Notes: generated by a model from the letters alone, not told the origin. Shown: positions 34,761 through 48,014, numbered from the stretch's first letter. The stretch is 64,000 nt of DNA from Halichoerus grypus (GCF_964656455.1 NC_135718.1:125589093-125653092), one strand, 5' to 3'. Numbers and translations are program-made.

Positions 34761-37700
34761 AGATGTATAGAAAGTACACCTGGAAAGTTTGGAATGGATG
34801 GTTCAGGATCTTTCGTGCCTGTCTAAGGTATCTGGACTTTTATGAGTGGGTGGCCAGCAGAATAAGACACAAACTCCTACCTTTGGCTTTCAGTGTCTTA
34901 CAAGACTTCATCTTGACCAACTCTTCCAACAGTGCCTGTAGTTGCTCAATTAATGTCTACTGGTTTACACGGAAAGTGAATCCCTAACTGTGCATTCCCA
35001 TGTTCTTTCCAGATGTAGTGTATTACTTAGCTTTCCCTACACATACCCTGAGAACTCTAGTTCTGTGTGTTTGCTCACATAGTTCACTCCATTTGTTGCT
35101 TCCTGTCCATTCTGCTTATTAACCTGTTCTTTTTTGCATTGTCCATGGTTCATTCTAGATCCCCCAACTAGAAATAAACCTTATCTTCTTTGTATTCTCT
35201 ATCATTTTTCCTAAAGCATTTGTGAAATCCTGCAATATGAATGTATTTTTAACTTCTCTTTGATTATAAATCCTTAAGATGCAAAAAGGAAGAGATTTAC
35301 AACACTGTCACTGAATTTCAATGAAATTGCCCTGACAGTTATTGAATGAACACCTAAGAATAAAAAAAGATTGGCCTATAGCTAATATGAAATAAACAGC
35401 AGAGACTATGAGCACCAGGGAGGAGGACAAATGTCTCAACCACTCAAACATCTCTGTGCCCTGTTTTAAGCCTTCTAGGGAAATTAAAATCTGCACTATA
35501 GAAACATAAGAACTTCATAAAAAGAATCACAAAACTATTAGCTGGCTCCTCCTTCCAGGAGGAGCAAAAGTAATCAAAGAAGTAAAACACATCCTACAGT
35601 TCTGGAACTTAAATTCATCTGAAGCTAGTGAGTGAGTAGTTACTTGCAAGTCTGCTCTATGAACTCTATCTTTCTTGAGATATTTTTTCATTGCCTGTGC
35701 CAGGAAACTGGGAAAATGTTTAACTTACTACAACTGATTGATCCAAAAGTGTGGCAAGGGTCCTGCTATCCAAAAATACCAGGTGAAACAGCAGACTGCC
35801 AGATACGCACAGCTGCATGTGTTTTGCCTCTTCTGGGTCGTCCAAGTTTACCACATGTCAGTTCAGCAATTTAGGGTGGACTGGAGATAATCCAGTAGAA
35901 AGAAAGGGAAAGTTGTGTTGGTTGCAGTCTGCAGAAGTTCTCCTTGTGTTCTTAATTCATCTCTTTCTCAGATGTTTGTGGTTTGTTTGTCTTTTCAGCT
36001 GTGGCAGTGGTTAATACTGTTGATGGGAAAATAATTTGTCCAACCTGGGCAGATCTTTTAAAGTTGTAAATTTACTGAATGTTAATCTGCAGGTGCCCAA
36101 ATATTAGCTATTTGAAAATCTGTGTCACCATTGCATAAACTCTTAAGACTTGCATCTATCAATGAGATTTGCCAGGTTTTTTTTTAATCCTTTACTACCC
36201 ACTCAGAGTGGCTAAATTTAGATTTGTTCCACTGTCTGCTCTACTCATTTAAATAATTGCATTTGCAAGTTAACCTACAAAATAAAGACCCATAAAGGGT
36301 GCTTATTTCGATCAAGCTGTTTTAAATGGGTGTAAGAAATATGGGTATTCTAAGAGTCCTTAATAAGATAAGGGCAAGGCCAAATTTGGGGGACAAGGGG
36401 GAACTATCCTGTTTGCTCCTCCCCAGGCCTGGATGGTTCTACTTGCTTACCGTTCCTGGACAGTCATATTAATCTATTTCACCGGGTATTTAATCTCTTT
36501 CTCTAATTGAAACTATTGATCATTTTTTGCTCCATGACTATTTAGCACTTACCCCTCCTGCCTCAAGAAAAGTATAACATTGCCTATTTCTAGTTTATCA
36601 GAGTTGTAAGCATCAAACAAATAGTAATGCTAGAGTTTAGTTGTGTAGCTGAAGCTTAAAGTAGCTTATGTGCTCTTCTGACATAAGGGATATAGAAGCA
36701 GGGCTTGGGGCTTGAGAAGAGCACTGGAGTAGGAGTCTACTTATGTAGCTGTCTTGCCACGAGCCAACTGTACAAACTCGAGCAGGACATTTTGTCTGTG
36801 TAGGGTTAAAGAACGCTCAGATCTAACCCTTTTCCTTCATTGTCCCTGACAATAGGGGCAGAGAGGTACAGTCTTCTGTTTTTGAAGCTTTTCACATATA
36901 AAAAGTGAAGGAAGACATAGCCAAAGAGTTATAAAAATTATAATATAGTTTAATGTTTACACTTAAACAAACACATCTAACACACCTATAAAAATGTACT
37001 GACTCTTTGCATGACTTCGCTTAAAAATAACACCCAGGGTCTAAAAATGCAGGTTCGCTGTGAACGTGAGACTTGGGCAAATGGCTCCTGCCCTTGGACC
37101 CCGTGGGCTGCACCTCCCACTGACCCATTCGTCTTCATCTGGGTTATGATATGTAATTGTACTGCCCAGCTCTAGTCTTGCCTCTATGCTAGACCCATCC
37201 TTGATTCCGACACAATGGCTCTAATATAAATGTGTTTGACACTCTCCATTTTATGCCCCACAACTCAATCAAGATAAACACCTTGTGTAGTTTTTTTAAA
37301 CATCTCTTCTCTCATACATATGTCTTTGAACAAGTTGCTTCCTCTTCCTAGAATTTTCTCCACCAGATATCTCCTTCTGTTAGAGATTCAAGATATTGGG
37401 GCTAGAGGACACCTTCCTTAACACACTATCCTTAGCACGGACACATATCTGTCTTTCAAAAGTGGCCTAAAAACACCATGCATACAAATACCATTATGCT
37501 TATCAGTCTGAATGGTGATGACCAGCCACTTGTTTGTCATCACAGTATACTGTAAACTCCTTAAGGAGAGAGATGCCATCTTCAATTTCTCTGGCCCTAC
37601 ATATTGTTTCCCATGAATTGGGATGATGAGTTAAGTGTCCGTTCGTGATTTACTGTAATCTTGAGACATCCCAAGAATGCACTTGACTCCTACCACTTGA

Positions 37701-38508
37701 CTCCATCTTTGAGATAAAAGGAGGGATTCAGAAGGTGTGTAGTGTAGGACATAATTAAGGGATCAATTTATGAAATAAACATTTTATTCTAATTTTCTCA
37801 GCCTTAGCTTTGGGCCAGCTACCTTTTTTTTTTTTTCAACCTTTTGTGGTTCACAGTTTAAATGCTACATATAAAATTAAATCTCATTTGCCTTTTATTA
37901 TGTACATTCTGAGAAAGAATGGAAGGCACCTGAAGCCTGGCTTTACATATCACACACCTCATATAATATTAGGTGTTTTCGATTAGTATGGGAGTCTTAT
38001 GTTCCAGAATAAAATCTAGAGCTAACTAATTATCTAATCAAATATATGTGGAAAAAGTACTTGGGATTTCAACAAGCAAACTATTCATATTTCACCATAT
38101 TTAAATCATAACCAATATTCTTTCCACTACTAGTATTCACTAAAATGATTTGGTGGCTAAGAAGAAAAATCAAATTAGATAAACAGTTATAGGATGAAAC
38201 AGATGATTATTCATAAGTGAAATTATATGGCAACAAGAACTTTGCTGAGCCATCTTATTTTCTAATCCTGACTCATGGACAGGGTTTTGGGGGACATCTT
38301 CAATTACAGTAAAGCCCATTCACACCAGAAGCTGACTCTGGAGATCAGAAATTCATTCCAGGGGCAAGTAAATGATGATGTCAATGCAAACTGTTAGTTC
38401 CTCTCCTAGAGGAATTCACATTTCAATAGGGCTCAAAATCTTAAGCTAAACTTAGGAATCAAGTACTGAAAGGTAGCATTTTAAGCATTAGAGAATCAAG
38501 AAGGAAAA

Positions 38509-38539
<31 letters not shown>

Positions 38540-39225
38540 TGCACATTCTCAGTCTGTAATGATTTAAGTAAATTTAAATTTTTGCCTATGTGTAATTATG
38601 GTTATGTGAGGATTCTCTTTTAATAAGTTAGAATTGAATCTCTTTGAGGACCTGGGCTAAGTCTCCTAATTCCCTCCAATTCTCCAATATTGCTTGGCCC
38701 ATAAACATTCAGTAAAATAATTGGATGAGCTAATTTATTAATTATTCCTGCCTACTGCAACAGCACTGGTCAAGAAAAAGATTATATGCTAATGCTGCAA
38801 AAGTTGTTTTCCCAAATTATGAGCCCCATTTTTTTCTCTTACGGAGGAAAGACTCAAAATCTAGAGGTTGAATCACATGAAATTTTAAGGTTTCTTTTCA
38901 ATTTTTCAGCACTATAGATTGGAGTAACCCACTGCTGTGATTTGACCATGACCCTCAGCACCGGCTCATCTCAGGATCCTCACAAGCACTGCATGCCAAT
39001 TTGCAGTGCACAGGATCAAGTACATTTCAAGTGCCCTCAATCAAACACAAGTAGGACTGACTACCTTAAAAATCTAGATTTTGATGTCAACAACCAAGAA
39101 ATTATTTCTGGCTCCATTTTCAAGTAAAACCAAGAAGTTAAAAAGAAAGAGAGGGTGTTAGAATATAAATATTTTAAGATATATTTATAAGCAATAACAT
39201 TGCATTTTGGCAGAACTTTTCTTTT
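34761..39225. other. Repeat-poor unassigned DNA, 4.4 kb
   Basis: The longest stretch without a confident repeat. Weak possible relics: L2-like at 34790-35240, 37300-37640 and 38625-38720; MIR-like at 36700-36800. A GT microsatellite lies near 38510. No gene supported. Confidence 0.45.
38509..38540. repeat. (GT)n microsatellite with gcgc end
   Basis: Pure gt run changing to gcgcgtgcac. Alternating purine-pyrimidine sequence, likely variable in length. Confidence 0.96.
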
Positions 39226-39244
39226 ACAATAACAAGAGATGTTT

Positions 39245-39482
39245 AAAGGGGGGCAGGGAAATCGGAGGGGGAGACGAACCATGAGAGACTATGGACTCTG
39301 AGAAACAAACTGAGGGTTCTAGAAGGGAGGGGGTTGGGGGGATGGGTTAGCCTGGTGATGGGTATTAAAGAGGGCACATACTGAATGGAGCACTGGGTGT
39401 TATATGCAAACAATGAATCATGGAACACTACAGCAAAAACTAATGATGTAATGTATGGTGATTAACATAACATAAAAAAAAA
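39245..39482 (+). mobile_element. L1 3' tail, plus, severely 5'-truncated
   Basis: B-type module only, from the purine-rich block to gattaacataacat and an A-run. TSD of 19 bp with one mismatch at 39226-39244 and 39483-39501. This proves retrotransposition of a 240-base L1 end. It landed 5 bases upstream of the candidate exon's splice acceptor. Confidence 0.95.
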
Positions 39483-39506
39483 ACAATAACAGGAGATGTT
39501 TTTCAG

Positions 39507-39826
39507 TATTCCAAGTTGACTCTGTAACAATATAGTCTCCGTATTAATATGTCATTTGGGAAGGTCTGGGTTGATGTTTCTTACATTGGTTCTCATGTCA
39601 TTTACCCATGCTTCCATGTGTGCAGAAGACTCTAACATGCACAGGAAAACAGGCAACAGGAACAGAAGTTTCAGATACCATGATCAAAATGAAAAAGCCA
39701 CCCTAGCCTTGGGTAAAAACAACAGCAGCCTGACACTTCTCTATAATAGCTCTGACCATGACCAGAAGAGCGAGAGTGTTAGAAGCAACAGTAGCCAATG
39801 GCATGCAAAGAACTCGAGAGATGGAG
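39507..39826 (+). CDS. Candidate 5' coding exon of a secreted protein (unrecognised); donor disrupted by a SINE
   Basis: A tttttcag acceptor-like site ends at 39506. An ATG at 39574 opens a frame across the rest of the interval (85 codons to the SINE). Residues 1-14 are strongly hydrophobic (MFLTLVLMSFTHAS), like a signal peptide. The remainder is hydrophilic, with N-glycosylation sequons at residues 30, 50, 58 and 72 and a single Cys at 16. The pre-insertion sequence would end gatggag|gtaaatg, a good donor. The SINE at 39828 removed this GT from the first copy; the TSD copy regenerates it at 40060-40061. If that site is used, the frame runs through the SINE and stops at 40000-40002. No other exon of the gene is visible, and I do not recognise the protein. 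It could be a chance open frame; conservation would decide. Confidence 0.35.
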
Positions 39827-39827
39827 G

Positions 39828-40039
39828 GGCGCTTGAGTGGCTCAGTTGGTTAAGCGTCTGCCTTCGGCTCAGGTCATGGTCCCAGGGTCCTGGGATCGAG
39901 CCCCGCATCGGGCTCCCTGCTCGGCGGGGAGCCTGCTTCTCCCTCTCCCTCTGCCTGCCTCTCTGCCTACTTGTGCTCTCTATCTCTCTGTCAAATAAAT
40001 AAATAAATAAAACCTTAAAAAGCAACTTAAAAAAGAAAA
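39828..40039 (+). mobile_element. SINEC, plus, inserted at the candidate exon's donor
   Basis: Near-consensus SINE (ggcgcttgagtggctcagtt, ttaagcgtctgccttcggct, gggtcctgggatcgagcccc). TSD of 21 bp with one mismatch at 39807-39827 and 40040-40060. Low divergence suggests a recent insertion. Confidence 0.97.
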
Positions 40040-40060
40040 AAAGAACTTGAGAGATGGAGG

Positions 40061-42829
40061 TAAATGCCAGGAAAAATACAAGTGCAGGATACTACTTTGT
40101 ACTTTATGGAGTCATAAAAGCTTTATTCTGAAAAGTTCAAAGCCCTTGACAGACATTTCATTAGCCCTCCCTCTCTCCTTTGAGGTACACAGGTGGCAAG
40201 TGTAATTATTGTCATTTTTATGAATGGGAAAAAATGAGGCATGGAAGGTTAAGAACACATTTAAAGTTACATAAAATCACATGCACAGAAGGCTACACTC
40301 CCCCACCCCCCGATGCTTCCTTAAATGCCTTATGACCTTTTCAATGTGCTGGTCTTATATCATGCTTTTTGTGAAAGAAACTGCCTTAAAAAATCTCTTG
40401 TACCCAGTAGTATATGCTGTTTCTAAAATTTATAAAAGGGAGGGTGGGTAAACAAAATAAAACAAAACAAAAAAAACCCAAAAAACAACAAGGTCTTGGC
40501 ATAAGTCTCAAATAGCCAAATCATTCTTTCAATGCTACTAATATACCACATAGATCAAATTTATTATGTATTGAAGAAAACTTTAGTTTCTTAGGGCCAC
40601 TACTTCATCTACTTCGATCCATATTGCTCTGTCACATCCTCTGATTCTAAAATCTATACGTTAAAATGAACTCTTCACAACACTGATAAGCATCTTAGAA
40701 AAGATGAGTCATATGACTGGTTGTAAGGGCCAAGAGGAGAGAATGAACTCCCCTTTTTGACAACTGGCTGGGAACCACCAAGTGGTGATGCTGGCACCAT
40801 GCACTGGCACTCCACCTCCATGTCCTGAAAAGACATCTTTGCTTGGCGGCTCTTCCAGTTGAAACATAAGAAAAATAAATGGTAATAGCAACCAAATGGA
40901 AAAAGCTGGAAATTACTAGAGAAGAGGAAAATTTTAACTTCTAAGAAGATATTAGAAAGTGGAAACTTTACAAAAACCCTTTTTGCCAATGAGGTTGTCC
41001 AAAAATCAACTGAATTTATTATAGAATAATAACCAAATTTGTGCATGAATCAGTGATGATGTAAAACTGTACAGTATAAGCATTACTAAATATTTTTCTA
41101 TTTAGTTTACCTTTAAAGTAAGGCTTCTGGATGAGGCTTTCCCCTGCATTTCATTATGTAATGCCATGTTCATTTGGTATATTACCTCAGATGTGAATCT
41201 AATATAGTTTGATTTGTTAAGAGACTAAAATGAAACATACCACTTTTTTTAATTCCTCTTTTCTATAAGCACAAGGTATAAAAAATAACCAATTTAAATA
41301 TGGTAAGAGCGTTGAGCTACAGTTTCAAAGATACCTTTGAGAAGATGATTTTTTATCTACTATATGCAATTTAGTTAGGAGAAATATTATGTAGCCAAAC
41401 CCCTGTCTTTATCAGTGCTAAAATATGAGTTGAAAACTAAACACTTGGTTACCTCATGGAGATAATTTAATGGATTTATACTGCCCAGTAATATGGAGTG
41501 CTTTTTTTCATCTGCCTTTATAAATGTACAAAATGGAAACCATTAGACAAAAAAAAATTGGTTTAGCTTTATCCCATAGGTTACTAATTGCTCTCATATC
41601 AATATATGTACATATTTCTATGTAGGAATACCAAATTCCCCCTTTGTATTTTGATATACTAAAATAAATACAGATTTCTAAAAACTCTGACTTTGAAGCT
41701 GGTCTTGGACCATTTGAATGGCTGTCAAATGTGATACTGATTTATTAATAACTCCCATATGTTAAAAAAACAATCCTTCCCAGACCTTTAACATCTTCCA
41801 ACTGTTGCGGCTAATTGTTCTGTTGAAATAATTTTCTTGATCATTCTTACCTAATTCCTCTGTCTAAGTTGTATTTACTTACTTATTTTACTTCTTAGCA
41901 ATTCACATTGCTTTGGGATTCATTTTTTCTTCAAGAAAATACTATATTCCTGTGGGAGGGAAACACAGTACTTATGTATAACGCAGCTATGAAACAAATG
42001 TAATGCTTTATGCTCTATTGTAAAGAGACCATATAAAATCTAATTTCCCAGGCCAGTAGTGAAAATACCTATTTCTATGCTTAACAGTCATTCAAAAACT
42101 TTCTTTTTCCTAACAAAAATGTCTACTGATATTGACACATGTTATGAAACACTTAGCATATTATCAATAATCAGTACATGATTTTTAGTAGTAGTAATGT
42201 TTGTTGTATTTTTGTTACCACTACAAGTACTACTCCTATTTACAATAAAAAAAATTATTTCATGAATGGCACAACTTAGAAATTTAAATTAAGATGACTG
42301 ATGGGTGGAAATGCTTAACCATTTTAACCCAACCTCAACATTGTGAAAAATAGTATTTTGATTTTTCTTCTGTGCCTTCTTTTCTTTCTGGTACTCCCAG
42401 TCTTGAAGTAGTTATTTCCCTGGCTTTCCATTAGTATCTCTCTCTCTCTCTCTCTGTAACATATTAAAACATCAGCTCAGTTCTAAGGCTCTTCTACGGT
42501 GCATCATTTCCTACACTGGGGTTATGTCCTCCTCCTTCTCACATTCTGTTGCTCAGAAAGACACTCTTATGTGTCCTCATCTCCCATCTCCTTGATCTCA
42601 TTGTCTAAATTCCTGAAATTAATTTTCTACTGCTCATACAAGGTGTATTCTTCATTCACTTCTTATGTAGTGTTCCTAATAATGTGAAAAATTGTAAGGG
42701 GAACTCAAAATTATTTCAAAATTTACTAGATTTTGAGCTCTAGAATGGAAGAACAAATATTTTATTTATCTTGGTAATGTAGTATCTCTTGCACTACTAT
42801 CACATTGTAAGTTCTCAAGAATAGTAGCA
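40061..42829. other. Unassigned DNA
   Basis: No confident repeat or gene over 2.8 kb, apart from an A-rich tract at 40450-40490 and a short (tc)n at 42437-42455. Confidence 0.45.
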
Positions 42830-43080
42830 CTCATGGCAATAATGATAGTATCTAACTCTGAAAATACTTAATATGTGTTTTACACTCCACTAAGTGTTTT
42901 TCATGGAACCCTTACAATGTCCTTACAATAGTACTTGATTATGGAATACATAATATTGTTATTATCACATTTTGGATATGGAAATTGAAGTTCAGAGTAG
43001 ATGAGCAACTTACCAAGGTAGCAGAACTTGGTCATGAGACTGAGTAGCCTGATCCTGATCCTATGTTTTAATCACTATAA
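42830..43080 (-). mobile_element. MIR, minus
   Basis: Antisense MIR words in order: cttaatatgtgttttacact, gaacccttacaatgtcctta, ttattatcacattttggata tgg, gagcaacttaccaaggtagc, atcctatgttttaatcacta. Confidence 0.75.
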
Positions 43081-43925
43081 ATTTTTGTCAGAGATTATGT
43101 TTAATTATTTGGCATATTTCTCCAGTCCTGCACCAAACCCCACCCTGTTTGCTTTGTTTGCTGATTCCCATGATTAACATTTATCCAGAAATAAATGATC
43201 CAAAGAAAGGATGGCAAATACATTTTGGTTGTTTTTTGTTTGTTTGCTTTTTGTTTTTTGCCAAATGTACTTTATTGGCAAAAGGTGCTTATAAAATTTT
43301 ATTTACAAGAATTCTGAGGTTATGTAGAATGTTTGAGGAAAAGGCACTATCGGCATAGGAAAAGGAAGGCCAACTCCTTGCCTCCCTAACCAACATGTAT
43401 CTTTATTTCTTGGTTAAGAAAAATACACATCTCTCTCTCCTCAGTGGAAGCTATATATCAATATATGTTGAATTGCAACTAAATTGAACCTGCCAAGATA
43501 ATACTAGTGTCACATTAACATCTCTACTAAATTGTCAGATTAAATGTATTTTCCTAAGGTAAAATTTATAGCCACAGATGAGCAATAGGAAAATATGTTG
43601 ATCACCTACTCTCCATGTGAAGAAATACTAAGATAAATTTTTAATTTCATTTCTAATCTTTAAATTTCCAAGGGCATACATACTTTTGTACTTGATAATA
43701 AACATGTGAAATATCAGCATAGATGCTGCATGTGGACATTTTCTATTATAACTCTAATAAAATGTGACTAATAATCTGGTTTACTGGGAGATAATTTAAA
43801 ACCTAAAACACATCAACTATGATGTTGAAAGCATATTAAATATAACTTATCCTCTGATTCAGAATGTACTTTGTGACTTCACGGTGCCATCTGGTCATGT
43901 TTATGAACACTGATTATAAAAGAGT
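43081..43925. other. Unassigned AT-rich DNA
   Basis: Contains a tttg-rich patch near 43225-43260. Nothing else recognised. Confidence 0.45.
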
Positions 43926-44120
43926 CCTGAAACTGAACAGAGGCATAGTAGTGAGAGTTGGGGCCATAATCTTGGGTTGGTTTCCTTGTTCCACAATCTT
44001 TATCAGCTCTGTGCCTCAGCTTCCTCATCTGAAAAATGGAGATGATATTACCTACGATTCCTAAAGCACCATCTAGTACATAGTAAGCACTTTGTTAAGT
44101 ATTAGTTATTATTGTCATCG
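43926..44120 (+). mobile_element. MIR, plus
   Basis: Core and 3' half: tcagctctgtgcctcagctt, cctcatctgaaaaatggaga, ttacctacgattcctaaagc, agtacatagtaagcacttt, attagttattattgtcatc. Confidence 0.78.
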
Positions 44121-44288
44121 TTATGTTATAAAGTATAAAATTAACTTGAATTCCATTGTAACTGGAAGACAAATATTGAAGTTTTGTGTGTGTGTGTGTT
44201 CATGTGATAGTGTAGGTGTGCAAATGTGTTTATTTTGACAAATACATAATTTTGCCTATTTTCTTATAACTAAAACAAAATTGTCCTT

Positions 44289-46455
44289 ATTTTTTTAAAG
44301 TTTAAATTCCAGTTAGTTAACATGCCATGTATTATTAGTTTCAGGTGTACAATTTAGTGATTCAACACTTCTATACAACACCTGGTGCTCGTCACAACAA
44401 GTGCACTCCTTAATCTCCATCACCTATTTTACCCATTCCCCCATCTATCTCCCCTCTGGTAACCATCAGCTTGTTCTCTATAGTTAAGAGTCTGTTTCTT
44501 GCTTTGTCTCTCTCTCTTTTTTCCCCTTTGCTCATTTTTTTGTTGTTGTTTCTTAAATTCTACATGAGTGAAATCATAGGGTATTTGTCTTTTTTCTGAC
44601 TGACTTATTTCACTTAGCATAATACTCTCTAGCTCCATCCATGACTTCTCAAATAGCAATATTTCATTCTTTTGTATGGCTAATATCCCCACTATATATA
44701 TATGCCACATCTTTATTTATTCATCAATCAATGGACATGGGCTGTTTCCACAATTCGACTGGTGTAGATAATACTGCTATAAACTTTGGGGTTCATGTAT
44801 GCGTTTGAATTCGTGTTTTGTATTCTTTGGGTAAATACCTACTAGTGCAATTGTTGGATCATAGGGTAGTTCTATTTTTAACATTTTGAGGAACCTCCAC
44901 ACTGTTTTCCACAGTGGCTGTACCAGTTGTTTCCTTGTTGTTAATCTCAGCCATTCTGACAGGTGTGAGGTTGTATATCATCATGGTTTTGATTTGTATT
45001 TCCCTGATGATGAATGATGTTGAGCATCTTTTCATGTGTCTGTTAGCCATCTGGATGTCTTCTTTGGAAAAGTGTCTATTCATGTCTTCAGCCCATTTCT
45101 TAACTGGATTATTTGCTTTTTGGGTGTTGAGTTTGATAAGTTCTTTAGAGATTTTGGATACTAACTCTTTATCAGATGTGTCATTTGCAATATCTTCTCC
45201 CATTCTGTGTAGGCTGTCTTTTAGTTTTGTTGATTGTTTGGCTGTGCAGTTTTTTATCTTGTTAAAGTCCCAATAGTTCATTTTTGCTTTTGTTTCCCTT
45301 GCCTTAGGAGACATTTCTAGTAAGAAGTTGCTATGGCTGATGTCAAAGAGGTTACTGTCTGTGTTCTTCTCTAGGATTTTGATTATTTCAGGTCTCACAT
45401 TTAGGTCTTTAACCCATTTTGAGCTTATTTTTGTGTATGGTGTAAGAAAAGTGGTCTAATTTCATTCTTTTGCATGTTGCTGTCCAGTTTTCCCAACACC
45501 ATTTGTTGAAGAGACATTCTTTTTCCCATTGGGTATTCTTTCCTGCTTTGTTGAAGATTAATTGACCATATAGTTGTGGGTTTATTTCTGGGCCTTCTAG
45601 TCTGTTTCATTGATCTATGTGTCTATTTTTGTGCTAGTACCATACTGTTTGGATCACTACAGCTTTGTAATATAACTTGAAGTCTGGAATTGGGATGCCT
45701 CCAGCTTTGTGTTTTTTGTTTTTTGTTTTTTTTTTTGAAGGTTGTTTTGGCTATTTGAGGTCTTTCGTGGTTCCATCCAAATTTTAGGATTGTTTGTTGT
45801 AGCTCTGTGAAAAATGTTGTTGGTATTTTGATAGGGATTACATTAAATGTGTAGATTGCTTTGAGTAGTATAGATATTTTAACAATATTTGTTCTTCCAA
45901 TCTATGAGCATGGAATGTCTTTCCATTTCTTTGTGTTGTCTTCAATTTTTTTCATCAGTGTCTTGTAGTTTTCAGAGTACAAGTCTTTCACCTCTTTGGT
46001 TAGATTTATTTCTAGGTATCTTATTGTTTTTGGCACAATTATAAATGAGACTTCTCTTTCTGCTGCTTCATTATTGGTGTGTAGAAATGCAACAGATTTC
46101 TGTATGTTGATTTTATATCCTGTGACTTTACTGAATTCATTTATCACTTCTAGCAGTTTTTTGATGGAGACTTTCAGGTTTTCTATATAGAGTATCATGT
46201 CATCTGTAAATAGTGAAAGTTCTACTTCTTCCTTACTGATTTGGATACCTTTTATTTGTTTTTGTTACCTGATTGCTGTGGTTAGGACTTCTAGTACTAT
46301 GTTGAATAAAAGTGGTGAGAGTGGACATCCCTGTCTTTTTCCTGACCGTAGAGGAAAAGCTCTCAGGTTTTCCCCATCGAGGATGATATGGGTTTTTCAT
46401 AGATGGCCTTTATTATGTGAGGTATGTTCCCTCTAAACCTACTTTGTTGAGGAAG
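44289..46455 (-). mobile_element. L1, minus, 2.2 kb, 5'-truncated
   Basis: Running from 46455 down to 44289: ORF2 from the reverse-transcriptase region onward (CRKTW-type segments, [21 protein letters not shown] at about 46110, [32 protein letters not shown] near 45200, TPVRMAEIN near 44940), then a 3' UTR ending in a T-run at about 44290. Several frameshifts and stops: not active. Its 3' UTR (cacctggtgctcgtcacaac on the plus strand) differs from both modules of the terminal L1s, so it belongs to another subfamily. A possible imperfect 12-bp TSD lies at 44277-44288 and 46456-46467. Confidence 0.92.
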
Positions 46456-46540
46456 AAAATTATCTTTCATGCACCAAATGTAGATATTTGTACTTCCTGA
46501 TATTTGAGCTGTTCTAGATATCTTACTGTTTAATTCAATT

Positions 46541-46911
46541 TGCCATGGTATAGACTGGATGCTTGTGTTCCCTCAGAACTTACATGTTGAAACCTACTCC
46601 CCAGTGTGATAGTAATAGGAAATGGGACTTCGGGGGAATAATTAGGATTAGATGAAATCATGAGAGTGGGGCCCTAATAAATGGGATTAATTAAGTTACA
46701 AAAGTTTGGTTCCCATCCCTGCTCTCCATCATGGGAAGATACAACAAGAGGTGGGCAATGTGCAACAAACAAAGAAGTGGGCTCTCAACAGAACCTGTCA
46801 ATGCTGGCATTCTGATCTCAGACTTCTAGAACCGTGAGAAATAAAATTTCTGTTGTTTATAAGCCACCCAGTCTATAGTACTTTGTTATAGCAGCACAAA
46901 CTAAGATACCA
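46541..46911 (+). mobile_element. MST-like MaLR solo LTR, plus
   Basis: TG...CA outline with tgccatggtatagactggat, acatgttgaaacctactccc, gtgatagtaataggaaatgg, aatgggattaattaagttac, tagaaccgtgagaaataaaa, ataagccacccagtctatag, ttgttatagcagcacaaact. Full-length LTR without internal region. Confidence 0.9.
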
Positions 46912-47029
46912 TATCTTTATTAATACTATCAGGAGACAAATATTTATTACATAATATCATACCTTTAGCATAAACTCTCCACCATTAAAAAAAAACTAAG
47001 CAGGAAGCTTTGGAATGACATCCACTGAT

Positions 47030-47760
47030 TTTTATAAAGAAATTTTTTATGGCCAACAGGTACATGAAAAGATGCTCAACATCACTAATTATCAGGGAAA
47101 TGCAAATCAAAATCAGGAGATAATACTCACACCTGTTAGAACGACTATTACCAAAAGACTAGAAATAACAAGTGTTGGTGAGGATGTGGAGGTAAAGGAA
47201 CCCTTGTGCACTGTTGGTGGGAATATAAATTGGTGAAACCACTACGGAAAATAGTATGGAGGCTCCTCAGAAAATTAGAAATAGAACTACCTTATGATCC
47301 AGCTATTCCACTTTTGTGATTTTTATCCAAAGAAAACAAAAACACTCTTACAGATATCTGCAACCCCATGATCACTAAAGAATTATTTACAATAGCCAAG
47401 ACATGGAAACAACCTATGTGTTCATCAATGGGTGAATGGATAAGGAAATTGCAGTATATGTGTACAATGGAATATTATTCAGCCATAAAAAAAAGAATGA
47501 AATCTTGCAATTTGCAACAACATGAATGGATGGACCTTTGGGGCATTATGCTAAGTGAACTAAGACAGAGAAAGACAAATACCATATCTTGTATGTGGAA
47601 TCTAAAAAAAACATAAAACAAAACAAGGTTATAGATACAAAGAATAGACTTGTGGTCAGGGAGGAGGTGGGAGAAAAGGGTGCAGGATAAAAAGGTAACA
47701 AGAAAAAATTGTGGGAGGTAGGAGATAGTAATACATGAAATAAGACTAGCCATGAATTAA
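47030..47760 (+). mobile_element. Old L1 ORF2 C-terminus and 3' UTR, plus
   Basis: Order: aaaagatgctcaacatcact, aatgcaaatcaaaatcagga, cactgttggtgggaatataa, ttatgatccagctattccac, gtgaatggataaggaaattg, tacaatggaatattattcag, then a non-coding tail. The L1 ORF2 C-terminal region is evident but frames are broken. It is more diverged than the terminal L1s. Confidence 0.88.
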
Positions 47761-47803
47761 TGATTGAAGCTGAGTAATAATTAAATTGGATTCATTATAC
47801 TAC

Positions 47804-48001
47804 TTTTTTTAAAGATTTTATTTATTTGAGAGAGAGTCAGAAAGAGCACAAGCAGGGGGTGGGGGGTGGAGGGGCAAAGTGAGAGGAAGAAGCAGGCCCC
47901 CACTGATCAGGGAATCTGACACAGGGCTCTATTCCCAGGACCCTGGGATCATGACCTGAGCTGAAGGCAGATGCTTAACCGACTGAGCCACCCAGGCGCC
48001 C
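47804..48001 (-). mobile_element. SINEC, minus
   Basis: aaagattttatttatttgag start, GA tract and reversed head ending gagccacccaggcgccc. Imperfect 13-bp TSD (ttcattatactac at 47791-47803, ttcaatatactat at 48002-48014). Confidence 0.93.
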
Positions 48002-48014
48002 TTCAATATACTAT

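Noticed and set aside
40675..41046. 123-codon minus-strand frame with a fairly complex second half
   Set aside because: No domain or splice context that I can support; the first half is AT-rich and hydrophobic by composition. Left as unassigned.
44859..45398. 179-codon minus-strand frame and the overlapping 120-codon plus-strand frame at 44914-45276
   Set aside because: The minus frame is L1 ORF2; the plus frame is its antisense shadow. Neither is a host gene.
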